Shown here: in pieces, positions 24,411 through 35,064 of the stretch
Numbering within the stretch: position 1 is the stretch's first letter
Layout: every line of letters begins with the position of its first letter
Assembly: GCF_029633865.1 (NCBI RefSeq)
Contig: NC_079223.1
Location: 30,392,782-30,456,781, forward strand
DNA from: Lampris incognitus
Lineage: Eukaryota > Chordata > Actinopteri > Lampriformes > Lampridae
Length of the DNA stretch: 64,000 nt
Reading direction: 5' to 3'
Notes under the pieces: generated by a model
The model's database searches: none
Told to the model about the DNA's origin: nothing
The model's input: only the letters and a program-made list of their open reading frames with translations
Translations under genes and position numbers: made by a program

Positions 24411-24729
24411 TCTCCCTTTTTCTGAAAAGTGCTGCTTTCTCTGCAGAGATACAGACCACGTTGAGCACGTTTATAAGCGAATACAATCTTAATAAGAAAG
24501 AATATGAAAGTGGAACTCTTATATAACTGGACTGCAACAAAGTAGTGTAAAACATTTCCTTCACTGTCTAAATGTGACACCGTAATAACATTTCATCTTT
24601 TTTTTCATTTCATTACTGGTAACTGCAAACAGCAGGTAGGTACACAAGGTAAGTGAACGCTGTAAATATTTCTTTTCAAAACATAGCAGGTATAGTACAG
24701 GTTGGTGTAAAATTCTCTTTTTTTAACAT

Positions 24730-27700
24730 TCATAAGTCAAGGATTTGTCTTGGTTTGATCGTGCGACCTGACCTCGTGGTGTAACCAGGCTGTGTGTCTG
24801 GTTGTCGCTGATTGTTCGTGTCTGGAGGTTCAGCATGCTCTTGCTGATGGGCTTGTGTGTTGTTGTTAGCGCTGGTAACAGTCTGCTGTGAAGTGTGTGT
24901 GTGCGTAGTGTGAGTGTTCACTCTGCTTTGTCGCAGGTGTTGACGGTTGCGTTGGTAGATCTGACCTTCTTTGGTTTGGATGTGGTAGCTCCTGTCTGTG
25001 TTCGCTGGTCTTTCCACAGTTGCAGGTCTCCAGGATCCATCCTCCTGCCGGAAGCGGATTGGTGTGCCTGCGGGCAGGTGGGGCAGAGGTTTGGCTGTTC
25101 GGTTGTAGTATGCCTGCTGGCGCTGTTGACATACCTCTCTCCTTTTGTGAACATCCTCCTGACTGGCGATCTGTGGCTGCAGGTGTTTTGCTGTTGATGG
25201 GAGAATGGACCGCAGCCTCCGACTCATCAGTAGCTGTGCCGGTGATTTCAGGTTGTCCACCGGTGTGTTGCGATACTCCAGTAAGCTCATGTAGGGGTCT
25301 TTGTTCTCAGCTTTGGCTTTGTCCAGGATGCGTTTGGCCGTCTGGACAGTCTTCTCGGAGAGGCCGTTGCTCTGTGGGTAGTGGGGGCTTGTGGTGGTGT
25401 GTGAGAAACCCCATGTCTGTGAGAAGTTGCGGAACTCACCAGAGCTGTAGCACGGACCGTTGTCGCTGATGATAGTCTCGGGGATTCCGTGTCGAGCCAT
25501 TGCTGCTTTCAGCTTCAGGATGACGGCAGATGAGGTGCAGCTGTAAAGTCTCTCTAGCTCGAAGAATCTGGAGTAGTAGTCCACAGTGACTATGAAGTCC
25601 TGTGAGTTCCATGTGAATAGGTCTGTGCCTATCACTTGCCACGGCCGCTCGGGTATGGCGTGTGACATCATTGGTTCCTTTGCATTTGCGCTGCGCCGTT
25701 CTTGGCATATGCTGCAGTCTGCTACCGCATCCTTGATCTGTTTCCCCATGCCAGGCCAGAACAGTAAGTCTCTTGCTCGGCATTTGCTTTTTTCCACGCC
25801 AAGGTGGCTGGCATGGATGCGCTGTATCATGTCCTTGCGAAGCTTTTGGGGGACAATGATTCTCTCACCTTTGAACAGGATACCGTCCATTTCTGAGATT
25901 TCTGCTCTGTGGTTCCAGTATTCCTGGATGCTGGGCGGGCACTTTTTCTTTGTGTCTGGCCAGCCATTGAGTGTGGCTCGTCTGAGTGCGGTGAGCTGTG
26001 GATCTTGCGCTGTTTCCTGCTTGATTTCTGTGAGTCTTGTGTCGCTCACAGGGATGTTGCTGAGGACTGTGTGCACTTGGGCCTCCATCCCTTCCTGTAG
26101 GTCACTGTCGTGGTGTTCTATTGACTTGCGTGACAGTGTGTCGGCCACCGGTATGTCCTTACCGGGGCGGTGGATGATTTGGATGTCGTATTTTTGGAGC
26201 GCCAGGATCATCCGTTGCAGCCGGGGTGGTGCTGCTGCCAGTGGCTTTTTTAGTATTGCCTCCAGATGCTTGTGGTCTGACTCCACAATCACTTTTCGTC
26301 CGTACATGTACTCGTGGAACCTCTTGCAGCCGAAGACCACAGCGTAGAGCTCCTTCTCTATCTGTGCGTAGTTTTCTTCAGTGCTGTTGAGTGACTTGGA
26401 CGCATAGGCAATTGGTTTGCCATCTTGGAGCATGACAGCCCCAAGGCCACTTTTGGATGCATCCACTTGGAGTCGCAGCTCTTTCTGCGGGTCGAAATAT
26501 GAGAGTACTGGACCTGGGTGCTGTGTAATGAGATTCTTCATCTCTTGGAACGCCTTGTCGTGGACTGCATCCCACACAAACTCACTGTCCTGTTTCAGAA
26601 GCTGTCTGAGGGGTGAGTTTATCTGTGAGAGGTGTGGAGCGAATCTGGCGAGGTAGTTGATCATGCCGAGGACTGTCTCCAGCTCTGCTTTGTTCTGTGG
26701 GGGTTGCATGTCCTTGACCGCCTTCACCTTGTGTGGGTCTGGTTTGATGTCTTCGTGTGAGAGCGTGTGGCCGAAGTAGCTTACCTCGGACACGCATATG
26801 TGACACTTGTCGGGGTTGAGCCGCACCCCTCGCTCCCTTGTGCGCTTCAGCATCGCTCTGAGACGCTGGTCATGTTCCTCTTTAGTCTTGCCGAACACTA
26901 GTATGTCGTCCACTATGGCCGTCACACCGTCCAATCCTTCATATGTTTCATCCACGCGTCTCTGGAACTCGTCTTGAGCGGACACGATTCCGAATGGCAG
27001 TCTGAGGAAACGATACCTGCCAAACACTGTGTTAAATGTCGTCAACATTGAGGATTCAGTGCTCAGTTTGATGGCCCAATAGCCTGACCGCGCGTCTAAC
27101 ACGCTAAAGTACTCAGCTCCAGCGAGCTTTGTGGTGGCGTCCTCCAGAGTGGGGAGGGGGTAGTGAGGTCGTTGTATCACTTTGTTAAGAGCTCTGGGGT
27201 CTAAACACACTCTAAGTTTGCCTGTCTTTGGCTTCTCAACAATGACGAGTGCGTTCACCCATTCTGTGGGTTCTGTTACCTTACAGATTATGCCGCCTTT
27301 CTCCATGCTGTCAAGCTCGTCCCTCAGTTTGCTGCGTAGGGCGATGGGGATTCTGCGTGGCAGGCAAACGACCGGCGTTGCATCTGGTGTGACGCGGAAG
27401 GTGCACTCGCCTGGGAACTCTCCTATTCCCTGGAAAACATCTGCATACTCATCCATTATGCTCTGTGATGTGACATTGTTTTCCTCGCTCACAGCCATCA
27501 CTATTTTTACCAAGTTTAGGTCACGGCATGTTTTCATTGCCATGACTGGTGGGGCGTTTGTGTCAATGACGTAAAAGTCCAGCATCATTGCATTGTCTCT
27601 GTACTTACATTTGAGTTTGCATGTGCCTTTCACGCTCAGCGCGCCTCCTCCATATTCAGTGAGTCTGTGTATTGCTGGTTTCAGTGTCACATTTTTGAAC

Positions 27701-28770
27701 AGCGCCTGGAACAGGTTGGTGGGAATAGTATTGGCCTGTGCCCCAGTGTCTAGTTTAAACTTTACCTTCTGTGGGGGTGTGCCAATTCCAACCTCTACGT
27801 AGGCCTGCTCGTTGCTTTTTCCGTTGTTCTCTATTGAGATGCAGTCTATGTACAGCTCTGTCTGTTCTCCCACAGCGGTGCTCTCCACTGTAATGTTGTC
27901 GAAGTACAGTTCTTCCTGCTCTCTGTCAGTGGTGTACTCTTCTGGGTTCTCTCCGACGGCATGTACTGTGCCGCGGTAGTACTTTGTCTGTCCCTGGGAG
28001 CTAGACTTGCATACTTTAGCAAAATGATTGAGCTTCTTGCATTTAATGCATTGTTTACCCTTAGCTGGGCAAGTGGCTTTAGCGCCGTGTAGCCCTCCAC
28101 AATAGCTACACACCCTAGCGGCGGTGCTAACGTTACCCTCCCTTTGTCTGAAGTTAGCGTTAGCTGCTTTGGGTGCGTTCAGTTTGTAAGTCTTTCTGCC
28201 TATTGCGTGCACCGTTTCATGTGTGCTGCCCTGGCCCATAAACTTTAGCTGTTGCTTTGCTAGCTCGTGTGAGCGGGCTACATCTATGGCGTTTTCTAGC
28301 GTTAGCTCAGCTCCCTGGCTAAGTAGCTTTTCTCTCACTCTGGGTGAGTTGGTGGCAAACACGATGCGGTCCCTGACCATCTCGTCGGCATTTGGGTAGC
28401 CACAGTCTTTGACTAGGAGCTTTAGCTCAGTTACAAATTGTTCGAAGGATTCACTCTCTCCCTGCATCTTTTCATGAAATTTATATCTGGCATAAATCGG
28501 GTTTGCTTTGGGGGTGATGTACTCAGTGTACTTATCGTAGTACGTTTCTAGCTTCTTGGCTTGTTCTCCGCTGAGTGTCCAAGTGTTGTGCACATCGCGC
28601 CCTTTTTCCCCTATCCAGAGCAGGAGGTAGCTGCATTTCTCCTCTTCGTTCTTCCCGCGCAGGGGGCCCGTGAACATTAGCTCCGTTGTTTGTCGAAATC
28701 GTCTCCATGCTTCAGGTAAGTTCGCCGATTCCCAGTCCAGCCGTGGAGCTGGAACGCCGTACGAATCCAT
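24730..28770 (-). CDS. Gag-Pol polyprotein of the Mag-like retrotransposon
   Basis: One open frame of 1,346 codons. Gag occupies residues 1 to about 260 and ends with two zinc knuckles (C221-C224-H228-C234 and C241-C244-H249-C254). The aspartic protease has LDTGAQ at 340-345. The reverse transcriptase spans about 460-640 with motif A LDARSGYW and the catalytic box IVDDILVF (619-626). RNase H spans about 765-885 (VDASKSGLG with D770, EKE near 805, SDH at 831-833, ADTLSR). The integrase zinc finger has H985, H989, C1019 and C1022, and its core has D1050 (GTDLF), D1103 (SDNGP) and E1139 (NGLSEK). No chromodomain is seen. The protein would be processed into virus-like-particle proteins that copy and insert the element. 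The start ATG at 28770 is the first in frame after the primer site. All catalytic residues I looked for are present, and no stop or frameshift is found. Confidence 0.95.
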   Translation of the reverse strand: MDSYGVPAPRLDWESANLPEAWRRFRQTTELMFTGPLRGKNEEEKCSYLLLWIGEKGRDVHNTWTLSGEQAKKLETYYDKYTEYITPKANPIYARYKFHEKMQGESESFEQFVTELKLLVKDCGYPNADEMVRDRIVFATNSPRVREKLLSQGAELTLENAIDVARSHELAKQQLKFMGQGSTHETVHAIGRKTYKLNAPKAANANFRQREGNVSTAARVCSYCGGLHGAKATCPAKGKQCIKCKKLNHFAKVCKSSSQGQTKYYRGTVHAVGENPEEYTTDREQEELYFDNITVESTAVGEQTELYIDCISIENNGKSNEQAYVEVGIGTPPQKVKFKLDTGAQANTIPTNLFQALFKNVTLKPAIHRLTEYGGGALSVKGTCKLKCKYRDNAMMLDFYVIDTNAPPVMAMKTCRDLNLVKIVMAVSEENNVTSQSIMDEYADVFQGIGEFPGECTFRVTPDATPVVCLPRRIPIALRSKLRDELDSMEKGGIICKVTEPTEWVNALVIVEKPKTGKLRVCLDPRALNKVIQRPHYPLPTLEDATTKLAGAEYFSVLDARSGYWAIKLSTESSMLTTFNTVFGRYRFLRLPFGIVSAQDEFQRRVDETYEGLDGVTAIVDDILVFGKTKEEHDQRLRAMLKRTRERGVRLNPDKCHICVSEVSYFGHTLSHEDIKPDPHKVKAVKDMQPPQNKAELETVLGMINYLARFAPHLSQINSPLRQLLKQDSEFVWDAVHDKAFQEMKNLITQHPGPVLSYFDPQKELRLQVDASKSGLGAVMLQDGKPIAYASKSLNSTEENYAQIEKELYAVVFGCKRFHEYMYGRKVIVESDHKHLEAILKKPLAAAPPRLQRMILALQKYDIQIIHRPGKDIPVADTLSRKSIEHHDSDLQEGMEAQVHTVLSNIPVSDTRLTEIKQETAQDPQLTALRRATLNGWPDTKKKCPPSIQEYWNHRAEISEMDGILFKGERIIVPQKLRKDMIQRIHASHLGVEKSKCRARDLLFWPGMGKQIKDAVADCSICQERRSANAKEPMMSHAIPERPWQVIGTDLFTWNSQDFIVTVDYYSRFFELERLYSCTSSAVILKLKAAMARHGIPETIISDNGPCYSSGEFRNFSQTWGFSHTTTSPHYPQSNGLSEKTVQTAKRILDKAKAENKDPYMSLLEYRNTPVDNLKSPAQLLMSRRLRSILPSTAKHLQPQIASQEDVHKRREVCQQRQQAYYNRTAKPLPHLPAGTPIRFRQEDGSWRPATVERPANTDRSYHIQTKEGQIYQRNRQHLRQSRVNTHTTHTHTSQQTVTSANNNTQAHQQEHAEPPDTNNQRQPDTQPGYTTRSGRTIKPRQILDL

Positions 28771-28803
28771 ATTGGGTATTTAAACTCCGCTACTCTGACA
28801 CCA

Positions 28804-28996
28804 TGTAATGATCTGTGCCCTCTGGCTATGTTAACTTATAACATTAATGAAGCAAGGACGACTTCTCTCGTGCTGGGTGTTTATTGACCGACCGGATTCC
28901 CACTGACGTTGTTACGTACATCACGTGACTTTGTTGTGGCGCTACGGAAAGCCGTAAGGGACATTAGCAAATCAAATATTACTAGCAAATATTACA
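28804..28996 (-). repeat. 5' LTR of the Mag-like element
   Basis: 193 bp, TG...CA. The next minus-strand bases form the primer-binding region, whose first ten bases (TGGTGTCAGA) match the complement of a tRNA-Leu 3' end; the following bases fit less well. Confidence 0.95.
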
Positions 28997-29186
28997 GTGT
29001 GCTGCTTACTCTTGACTGCATTTACATTACCTGGTTCATAGTTCATCTTAGTCAGAGAAGGACTAAGGAAGACTCGGAAAGTACCTTGGGACTATCAGAG
29101 AGAAGGAACTGTCTGACAATTTGGTTGGTCCCTTATCTTTGAGCACCCACATTGAATACATGGACAGGGCAGGAAATTGTATTTGA

Positions 29187-29614
29187 GGCGTCCGGGTAGC
29201 ATATCGGTCTATTCCGTTGCCTACCAACATAGGAATCACTGGTTCAAATCCCCGTGTTACCTCCAGCTTGGTCGGGCGTCCCTACAGACATAATTGTCCG
29301 TGTCTGCGGGTGGGAAACCGGATATGGGTATGTGTCCTGGTTGCTGCACTAGCGCCTCCTCTGGTCGGTTGGGTCGCCTGCTGGGGGGAATAGCGTGATC
29401 CTCCCATGCGCCACGTTCCTCTGGTGAAACTCCTCACTGTCAGGTGAAAAGAAGCGGCTGGCGACTCCACGTGTATCGGAGGAGGCATGTGGTAGTCTGC
29501 AGCCCTCCCCGGATCGGCAGAGGGGGTGGAGCAGCGACTGGGAAGTGGGGTAATTGGCCGGATACAACTGGGGGAAAAAGGGGGGGGAAATCCTCAACAA
29601 AAAAAAAAGAAAAA
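29187..29614 (+). mobile_element. tRNA-derived SINE (family A, copy 4) with 16-bp TSD
   Basis: The target duplication AGGAAATTGTATTTGA occurs at 29171-29186 and 29615-29630, perfect over 16 bases. The body has A box TAGCATATCGG, B box GGTTCAAATCC and an A-rich tail (29599-29614). This copy fixes the family's true ends and shows recent LINE-mediated insertion. Confidence 0.95.
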
Positions 29615-29630
29615 AGGAAATTGTATTTGA

Positions 29631-31068
29631 TGCCTCTTGCATGATGCACATGTAGCGGACTTTGGATGACCTGATGAAACCAGTCGGGAATTGGGTTAAA
29701 TACTGTCACTGTGAATGCACACATTTTTACAGTAAAAATATTTCACATCTCTTGCATGAATAAGTGATCTTGTTTTCTGCAATTTTTTTGTCTCTGCACT
29801 TTACTTAGTAAATATACTTGATGTAACCCAGTCACACAATGGGTCATTAATAATACCTGGTTAGATGCGATCCAGTTATCCCAGCAAAGGGTTAATATTG
29901 TGTTTTGATTGATTTGTGTAGAGCTATGCTTTCTAGCCAATGAGAAGCGTCTGCCTATCCGGAAGTCCCGCCTCCATTGCAGTCAGCTGCTGTGTGCGCG
30001 AAATTGTTAGAACGCGCCACAGAAAACACGCATGCGATCTCTCGAGCTAAAAGTGAGAGGAAAAAAGAGTGAACGAAAGAATTCGCCATTGTCCATCAGC
30101 GGGGAGACAATCGTCCTGTCTTCTCGTGTCTTTGTGTTGATTTGTTATCAGAGAAGTCTTAAGTTGAGTTGATAAAAGTTAGAGACATCACCAGCATTCC
30201 TGTTTTCCACCGGGGCTCCGGTGGAATTTCTGCATCATTGCTGCGTGAGAAACGTCCGTCTTGGTTGGGTCTTTTGAGTGATTGATTGTTCCTGACGAGG
30301 AACTGGCGAGCCACCGCTCGGAACCAAGAGAAAGAGAAGATTATCCACCTACTATCTTCCACACGTCTGGTGTGGTAGGACACTGAATCTAACCCCACAA
30401 ATCTCCCACACGCCTGGTGTGGTAGGACTCTGAAAAACACACACTTTTATTTTTATTTTCTTTATTGAACCAAAAGCGCTTACTGTATTAGGACCCGAGT
30501 CATTGAGGGGTAATTGTATATTGCATTGTATAATTGTATGTGTACCTTTGAGTGTTGCAACTACAACACTAAATATTTCTACTTACCATTTTATCCTGGT
30601 TGTCCGGCTCCTGTCATTTCTTAGTCCAGTTAATCACGACTCCTACGAACCTAGTAAAGAGGTGTACTTACCCTATGGTTACTACTACTTACCTTAGATG
30701 GTTATTAATCATCCTTGCAGGTTATTCCTTATCCAAGTGGGTTACATTTACTATTTATTTCCCACAAACATTTGAACCGACAAATGTTCAAATCAACCGT
30801 TTCAGTAAAAACTCTCTTCGAAAGGGTTTTTCATATTCAGCACCTCTGTATGCATAGTTAGGAATTGTATGCTGTGCCGCTTTTTGGAATTATATTTCTT
30901 GAAGACGCATCACCAATCCTACAGTGCTGGAAGTGGTCTCTCACACTCTCACAACATGACTAGCATAAACAGATCTATCTCTCTCTAGATGTGACTGTTT
31001 GATGCCAGATCAGACAAAGACAGCAGGCCGGACATCAGATCTTTGATCTACCTGCCTTTTGTGTGACT
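29631..31068. other. CpG-containing promoter-like stretch, no gene identified
   Basis: Around 29930-30300 the sequence becomes richer in CpG and has a CCAAT-type word (GCCAATGAG at 29938-29946), which could suit a promoter or an old LTR. Two near-identical 23-base sequences (30359-30381 and 30406-30428) each form a CCACAC...GTGTGG hairpin. No exon or known element could be recognised. Confidence 0.3.
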
Positions 31069-31217
31069 GTGTGTGTGTGTGTGTGTGCTGCATGTATGTG
31101 CATGTGCGTGTGTGTGTATACATGGATATTCTCTGCTCTTACTATTTCATATTAACAAGAAACCCTTGAGAATAAAAGGAGAAACCAGCCTTTTGATCCC
31201 AAGCTTAGTTTTGTGTA

Positions 31218-31311
<94 letters not shown>
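31069..31311. repeat. (GT)n and (GT)n(GA)n microsatellites
   Basis: Short GT tract at about 31069-31088; compound GT then GA tract from about 31218 to 31311 (GA part about 75 bases). Confidence 0.93.
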
Positions 31312-31316
<5 letters not shown>

Positions 31317-33689
31317 GAGAGTCGTCATATGAGCATGGCTGTGAGTGGGCCTATGCAGTATGTCTATGGATGTGTGTGCACCAAATCTGAAGGCCATCAA
31401 ACCTCAGCGACCTGTTGTCTATGATGTGGCAGTAGCGAACATGGATGGAAACAAGATTACAAGGCAAGATGGAGAGAAACCAAGAAAGTGAAGGGAAAAA
31501 AACGTGATAAAGAAAGAACAATGATGAAAGAAGGAAGGTACAGAAGGCTGACAGTGCGGAAATGACATACCATTTGAGGAAGAGAAAAAAACTAACACAA
31601 TGTTTTATTAAAAAAAAAGTTTTTCACACCCGTTCATGTTGTCCTATCAAAATACCAAGGAAATTTAATTCTATCAATAAACACGGTAACCACTTCCAGT
31701 AATGTCAGTAGAGGCAGACAGTCCACATGAGGGATGCAAAGTCACATATTGTCAATGCGTCACTTGTGTTAGCTCAACAAACTTGTAAATATCCAACTTG
31801 AGTATGAAAGATGATGAGAGGGCAATGGAAACTTGCATCCAGTAGCTATATACTATGAGAGCCTTCAACCCGAGAGCTCGAGAGCAGTTGCCATTTTCAC
31901 AGACCCAAATCCAATTGGCACCCTCCGTCTGAGTCCATTCACTTAACATCAGCTTCAAAACACATCATATTGCCATATGTACACACACACAGCAACTCAG
32001 TATGTACTGGAAACATTGCTGGGGTAGGTGTATGTGTGGGGGACACCATTTGTACTGGTTTTGTTGTCAGCAAGGGAAATAAGCATTTTAATCATGCTGT
32101 TGTCTCATTCAGTTTTAAAATGATATCAGGATATCATTAGGAGCCGGCCCATGCTATTCCATTCTATTGCACTTTATCCCAAGACATCAGAGAGATTGAT
32201 GGTACAAACATTTCATCTCGTCTCTACCGAATCCAAATTACATTCCAGGTAAAGCAAAGGCAATGGGGTCAGCTTGTAATCTGCTAAACCATAATCACTC
32301 TCATGCATAATACAATGGTCTGGGGTGTAATAATAATGCAGACATGAAGATAGCTAGCTGCATGGGCAATCTGTTATTTGCTGTAGACATTTCCATTTGA
32401 CATTTTGGGCATTTAGGCTATGCTTTTAGCCAAAGCTATACTTATAATAAGGATGTGGACATGAAAACGAACGGGAAGAGGGCCTGTTCCATCATAGACC
32501 CCTGACAGCACAATGACCTGCCCAAGGTGATCAGGCCATCAAAGAAACACTATAAGCCTTTAAAATTTTTTACTGATGCAATTTCCAAGATCTAGTTACT
32601 ATTAGTATGTTGGTGGTGGTGAGAATGTGAACCATGGGACTTTGTCAAGTGCCACTATTTGAAAATGCAAGCTGAGAAAATGGTAGGACTAATGAAAACT
32701 TTACTGGCTGATGTATCCACGATTTCAGGATGACTCTTAGGTCTTAGCCAGTTTAAAATCAATACACAACCGAAGTTAAGAAATGCATATTTAGTGACTC
32801 AGCGGTATTGCTGAGAGAGAGCCATCATGTAAAATTAAACAAATCTAAATCTAAATATTTGGTAATGATTTACATTAACTACATTACACAGCACATTACA
32901 CTACACATTCATTTCACTACTATAGACAGTCTGTAGGTATGTCATAACTAATCCAGTATGAGTCATAAAGCTTTTATTCATATGTTATGATTCCACCTAG
33001 CAGGGTGATAATTCTTGTGTTAGGCCTACTGACTGGTTTCTTGCTTCCACTAATGTTTGCTGTTGCTGTATGCTTGATGATCATACCATACCACATCTGG
33101 AGAGCTGAATATTCAGTCAAGATGAGAATTAGGTCTAACACAATAATTTTAATTCTTGGCTTCCCCAGAGATGCACACACAATCAGAAAAGACTGCAGGT
33201 GTTTTTTATGCGGTATCCCTGTTGCAGACAGACAGCGATAAGGTTGAATATTGGTTTAATTTTCCATTTAAAGAAGGAAATCAATCAGCTAGCTTCATCT
33301 AATCAAGTGTTTTCTGACACTGTTTCTGGAACAACGGTCAATTTTGTCTTGGACTGCTAGGGGCATTCGAGTGTCAAAAGGTGTTTTTACACAGAGATTT
33401 CGCAATAACGCCATAATGAATCGTCGTCATTACACTGGCTGTGTTGATTTTTAAAAAAAAATGTTTTTTACACAGAACCAAACAAAGGTGGCATAATCAT
33501 GCCCCAGTGTGTGATTTTACATAGCGTGCCGGAGTTCTGGAATCAGAGGCGTCAAGATGTGTAACACAACAGCGTCGGCTGTCCCTTTACACAGCCAATG
33601 ATTTGGCTTTGTGACTACCTCCCTAATGCCAGATCAACAATCACGCCCATTCTGTCTTTGTCCCTCACTTAATCAGTATTAATAAACAT
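31312..33689. other. no gene recognised; weak retroposon tail near 32395
   Basis: Long unassigned stretch. At about 32395-32450 the text GGCATTTAGGCTATGCTTTTAG is a diverged relative of the retroposon tail seen at 11196-11283. ORFs of up to 84 codons around 32974-33241 show no domain. Confidence 0.45.
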
Positions 33690-34735
33690 AAGCCCAGGTT
33701 TCTCTTTGACACTGTATCTAAACTTACTAAAAAGCAGCCATCTATTAGCTGCTTGCCATTTACGGCCCATGAGTTTTCTGCAATAAGGTTGATGAGATCA
33801 TAAACAAAATTAGTTCTTCAACTCCAGCTACTCCTGCAGATCCTGTCTTACCAAATGCATATCTATACAATGAGTCACCGATAGTCCCTGTTATTACAGC
33901 TATTGAGAACATCTCTCGATACTTTGACTAAGCTTAGGTCATCTTCTAAACAAACTACTTGCCTACTTGACTTCTTGCCAGCAAAACTTTTTAAAGACTT
34001 TGGCTTTTCCTGAGAACTACAGTGCTAGACATGTTAATTTATCACTTACTACTGGCACTGTTCCCAGCAGTTTTAAGACAACTGTGGTTACTCTACTTAA
34101 AAAACAACCCCACCTCGACCCAGGGTCTCTTAATAACTATCGACCAGTCTCTAAACTTCCATTCTTTTCTAAAGTACTAGAGAGAGTTGTGTATCAACAA
34201 CTTTCGACCCATATAGAAGAAAACCATCTAAGAACTTTTTCAATCAGCTTTCGGGGCCTGTCACTCCACTGAAAGTGCTCTGACCAGAGTGCTGAATGAT
34301 CTTTTACTTGCAATAGACTGATTCCACTTCTTTGTTTTTACTACCAGACCTCAGTGCAGCCTTTGGCACCATTGATCACTGTATACTATTAGACAGATTA
34401 AATTGTAATTTTGGTGTCTCTGGTTTATCTCTCTCTTGGCTTAAGTCCTACTTATCTGGAAGAATACAATGTGTCTACTATAGTAATTCATTCATTATCC
34501 AAAGTCCTTATCCTGCTCTCAGGGTCATGGGGATGCTGGAGCCTATCCCAGCAGTCACTAGGCGGCAGGCAGGGAGACACCCTGGACAGGCCGCCAGGCT
34601 ATCACACGGCCTTGGTTCAAATCTCCAAGGATAAATTTGGGGGCATCCAGACAGATTGAATCGAGCCTGTGTGTTATGTCAGCAATCAGTTGTGCAGCGG
34701 CAGATGCATTAACTCGCGGATGAATGTACACTATC

Positions 34736-35064
34736 TGTCACGTATCGGGAAAGAACCCAAAAGCAGACGGGACAACCAGGTAAGGGAAGAATCCAGTCTT
34801 TATTGAAGTGACCGATCTCAGGGGTAGAGCAGGAGGTGGCTCTGTGGCAGGTAGGCAGGCAGGCAGAAGTCCATGAATGGCGACGTTCTAGCGAAGACTG
34901 GTCCATAGTGGAGGCCTTTTAAGGGTGAGGGCGATTGCCGGGGTGAAGGGGGGGTCAGCAGGTGTCAGCTGGCATAGCAGGTGTCAGCTGGTGTAGCAGG
35001 TGTCAAATAGTGTAGCAGGTGTCAAGGGCGATCGCTTTGATGTCAAGGGCGAGAGGCTGTGACA
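34736..35064 (-). repeat. 3' LTR of the chromovirus
   Basis: 329 bp, TG...CA. It differs from the 5' LTR at roughly a dozen positions, including one inside the 10-base self-primer copy (GACGTTCTAGC instead of ACGTTCCAGC). Confidence 0.93.

Larger units (their letters stand above)
24218..28996 (-). mobile_element. complete Mag-like Ty3/Gypsy LTR retrotransposon, apparently intact
   Basis: A 4,779-bp element with 193-bp LTRs at both ends that I read as identical, a perfect 5-bp target duplication GTGTG (24213-24217 and 28997-29001), a primer-site-like TGGTGTCAGAGTAGCGG directly after the 5' LTR on the minus strand (28803-28787), a purine tract AAAAAGGGAGA before the 3' LTR (24421-24411), and one uninterrupted gag-pol frame. 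Mag lineage is inferred from the two-knuckle CCHC region and the general protein character. Identical LTRs imply recent insertion. Confidence 0.93.

Noticed and set aside
25020-26347. Plus-strand ORFs of 149 and 253 codons
   Set aside because: They are antisense shadows of the intact gag-pol gene on the minus strand.
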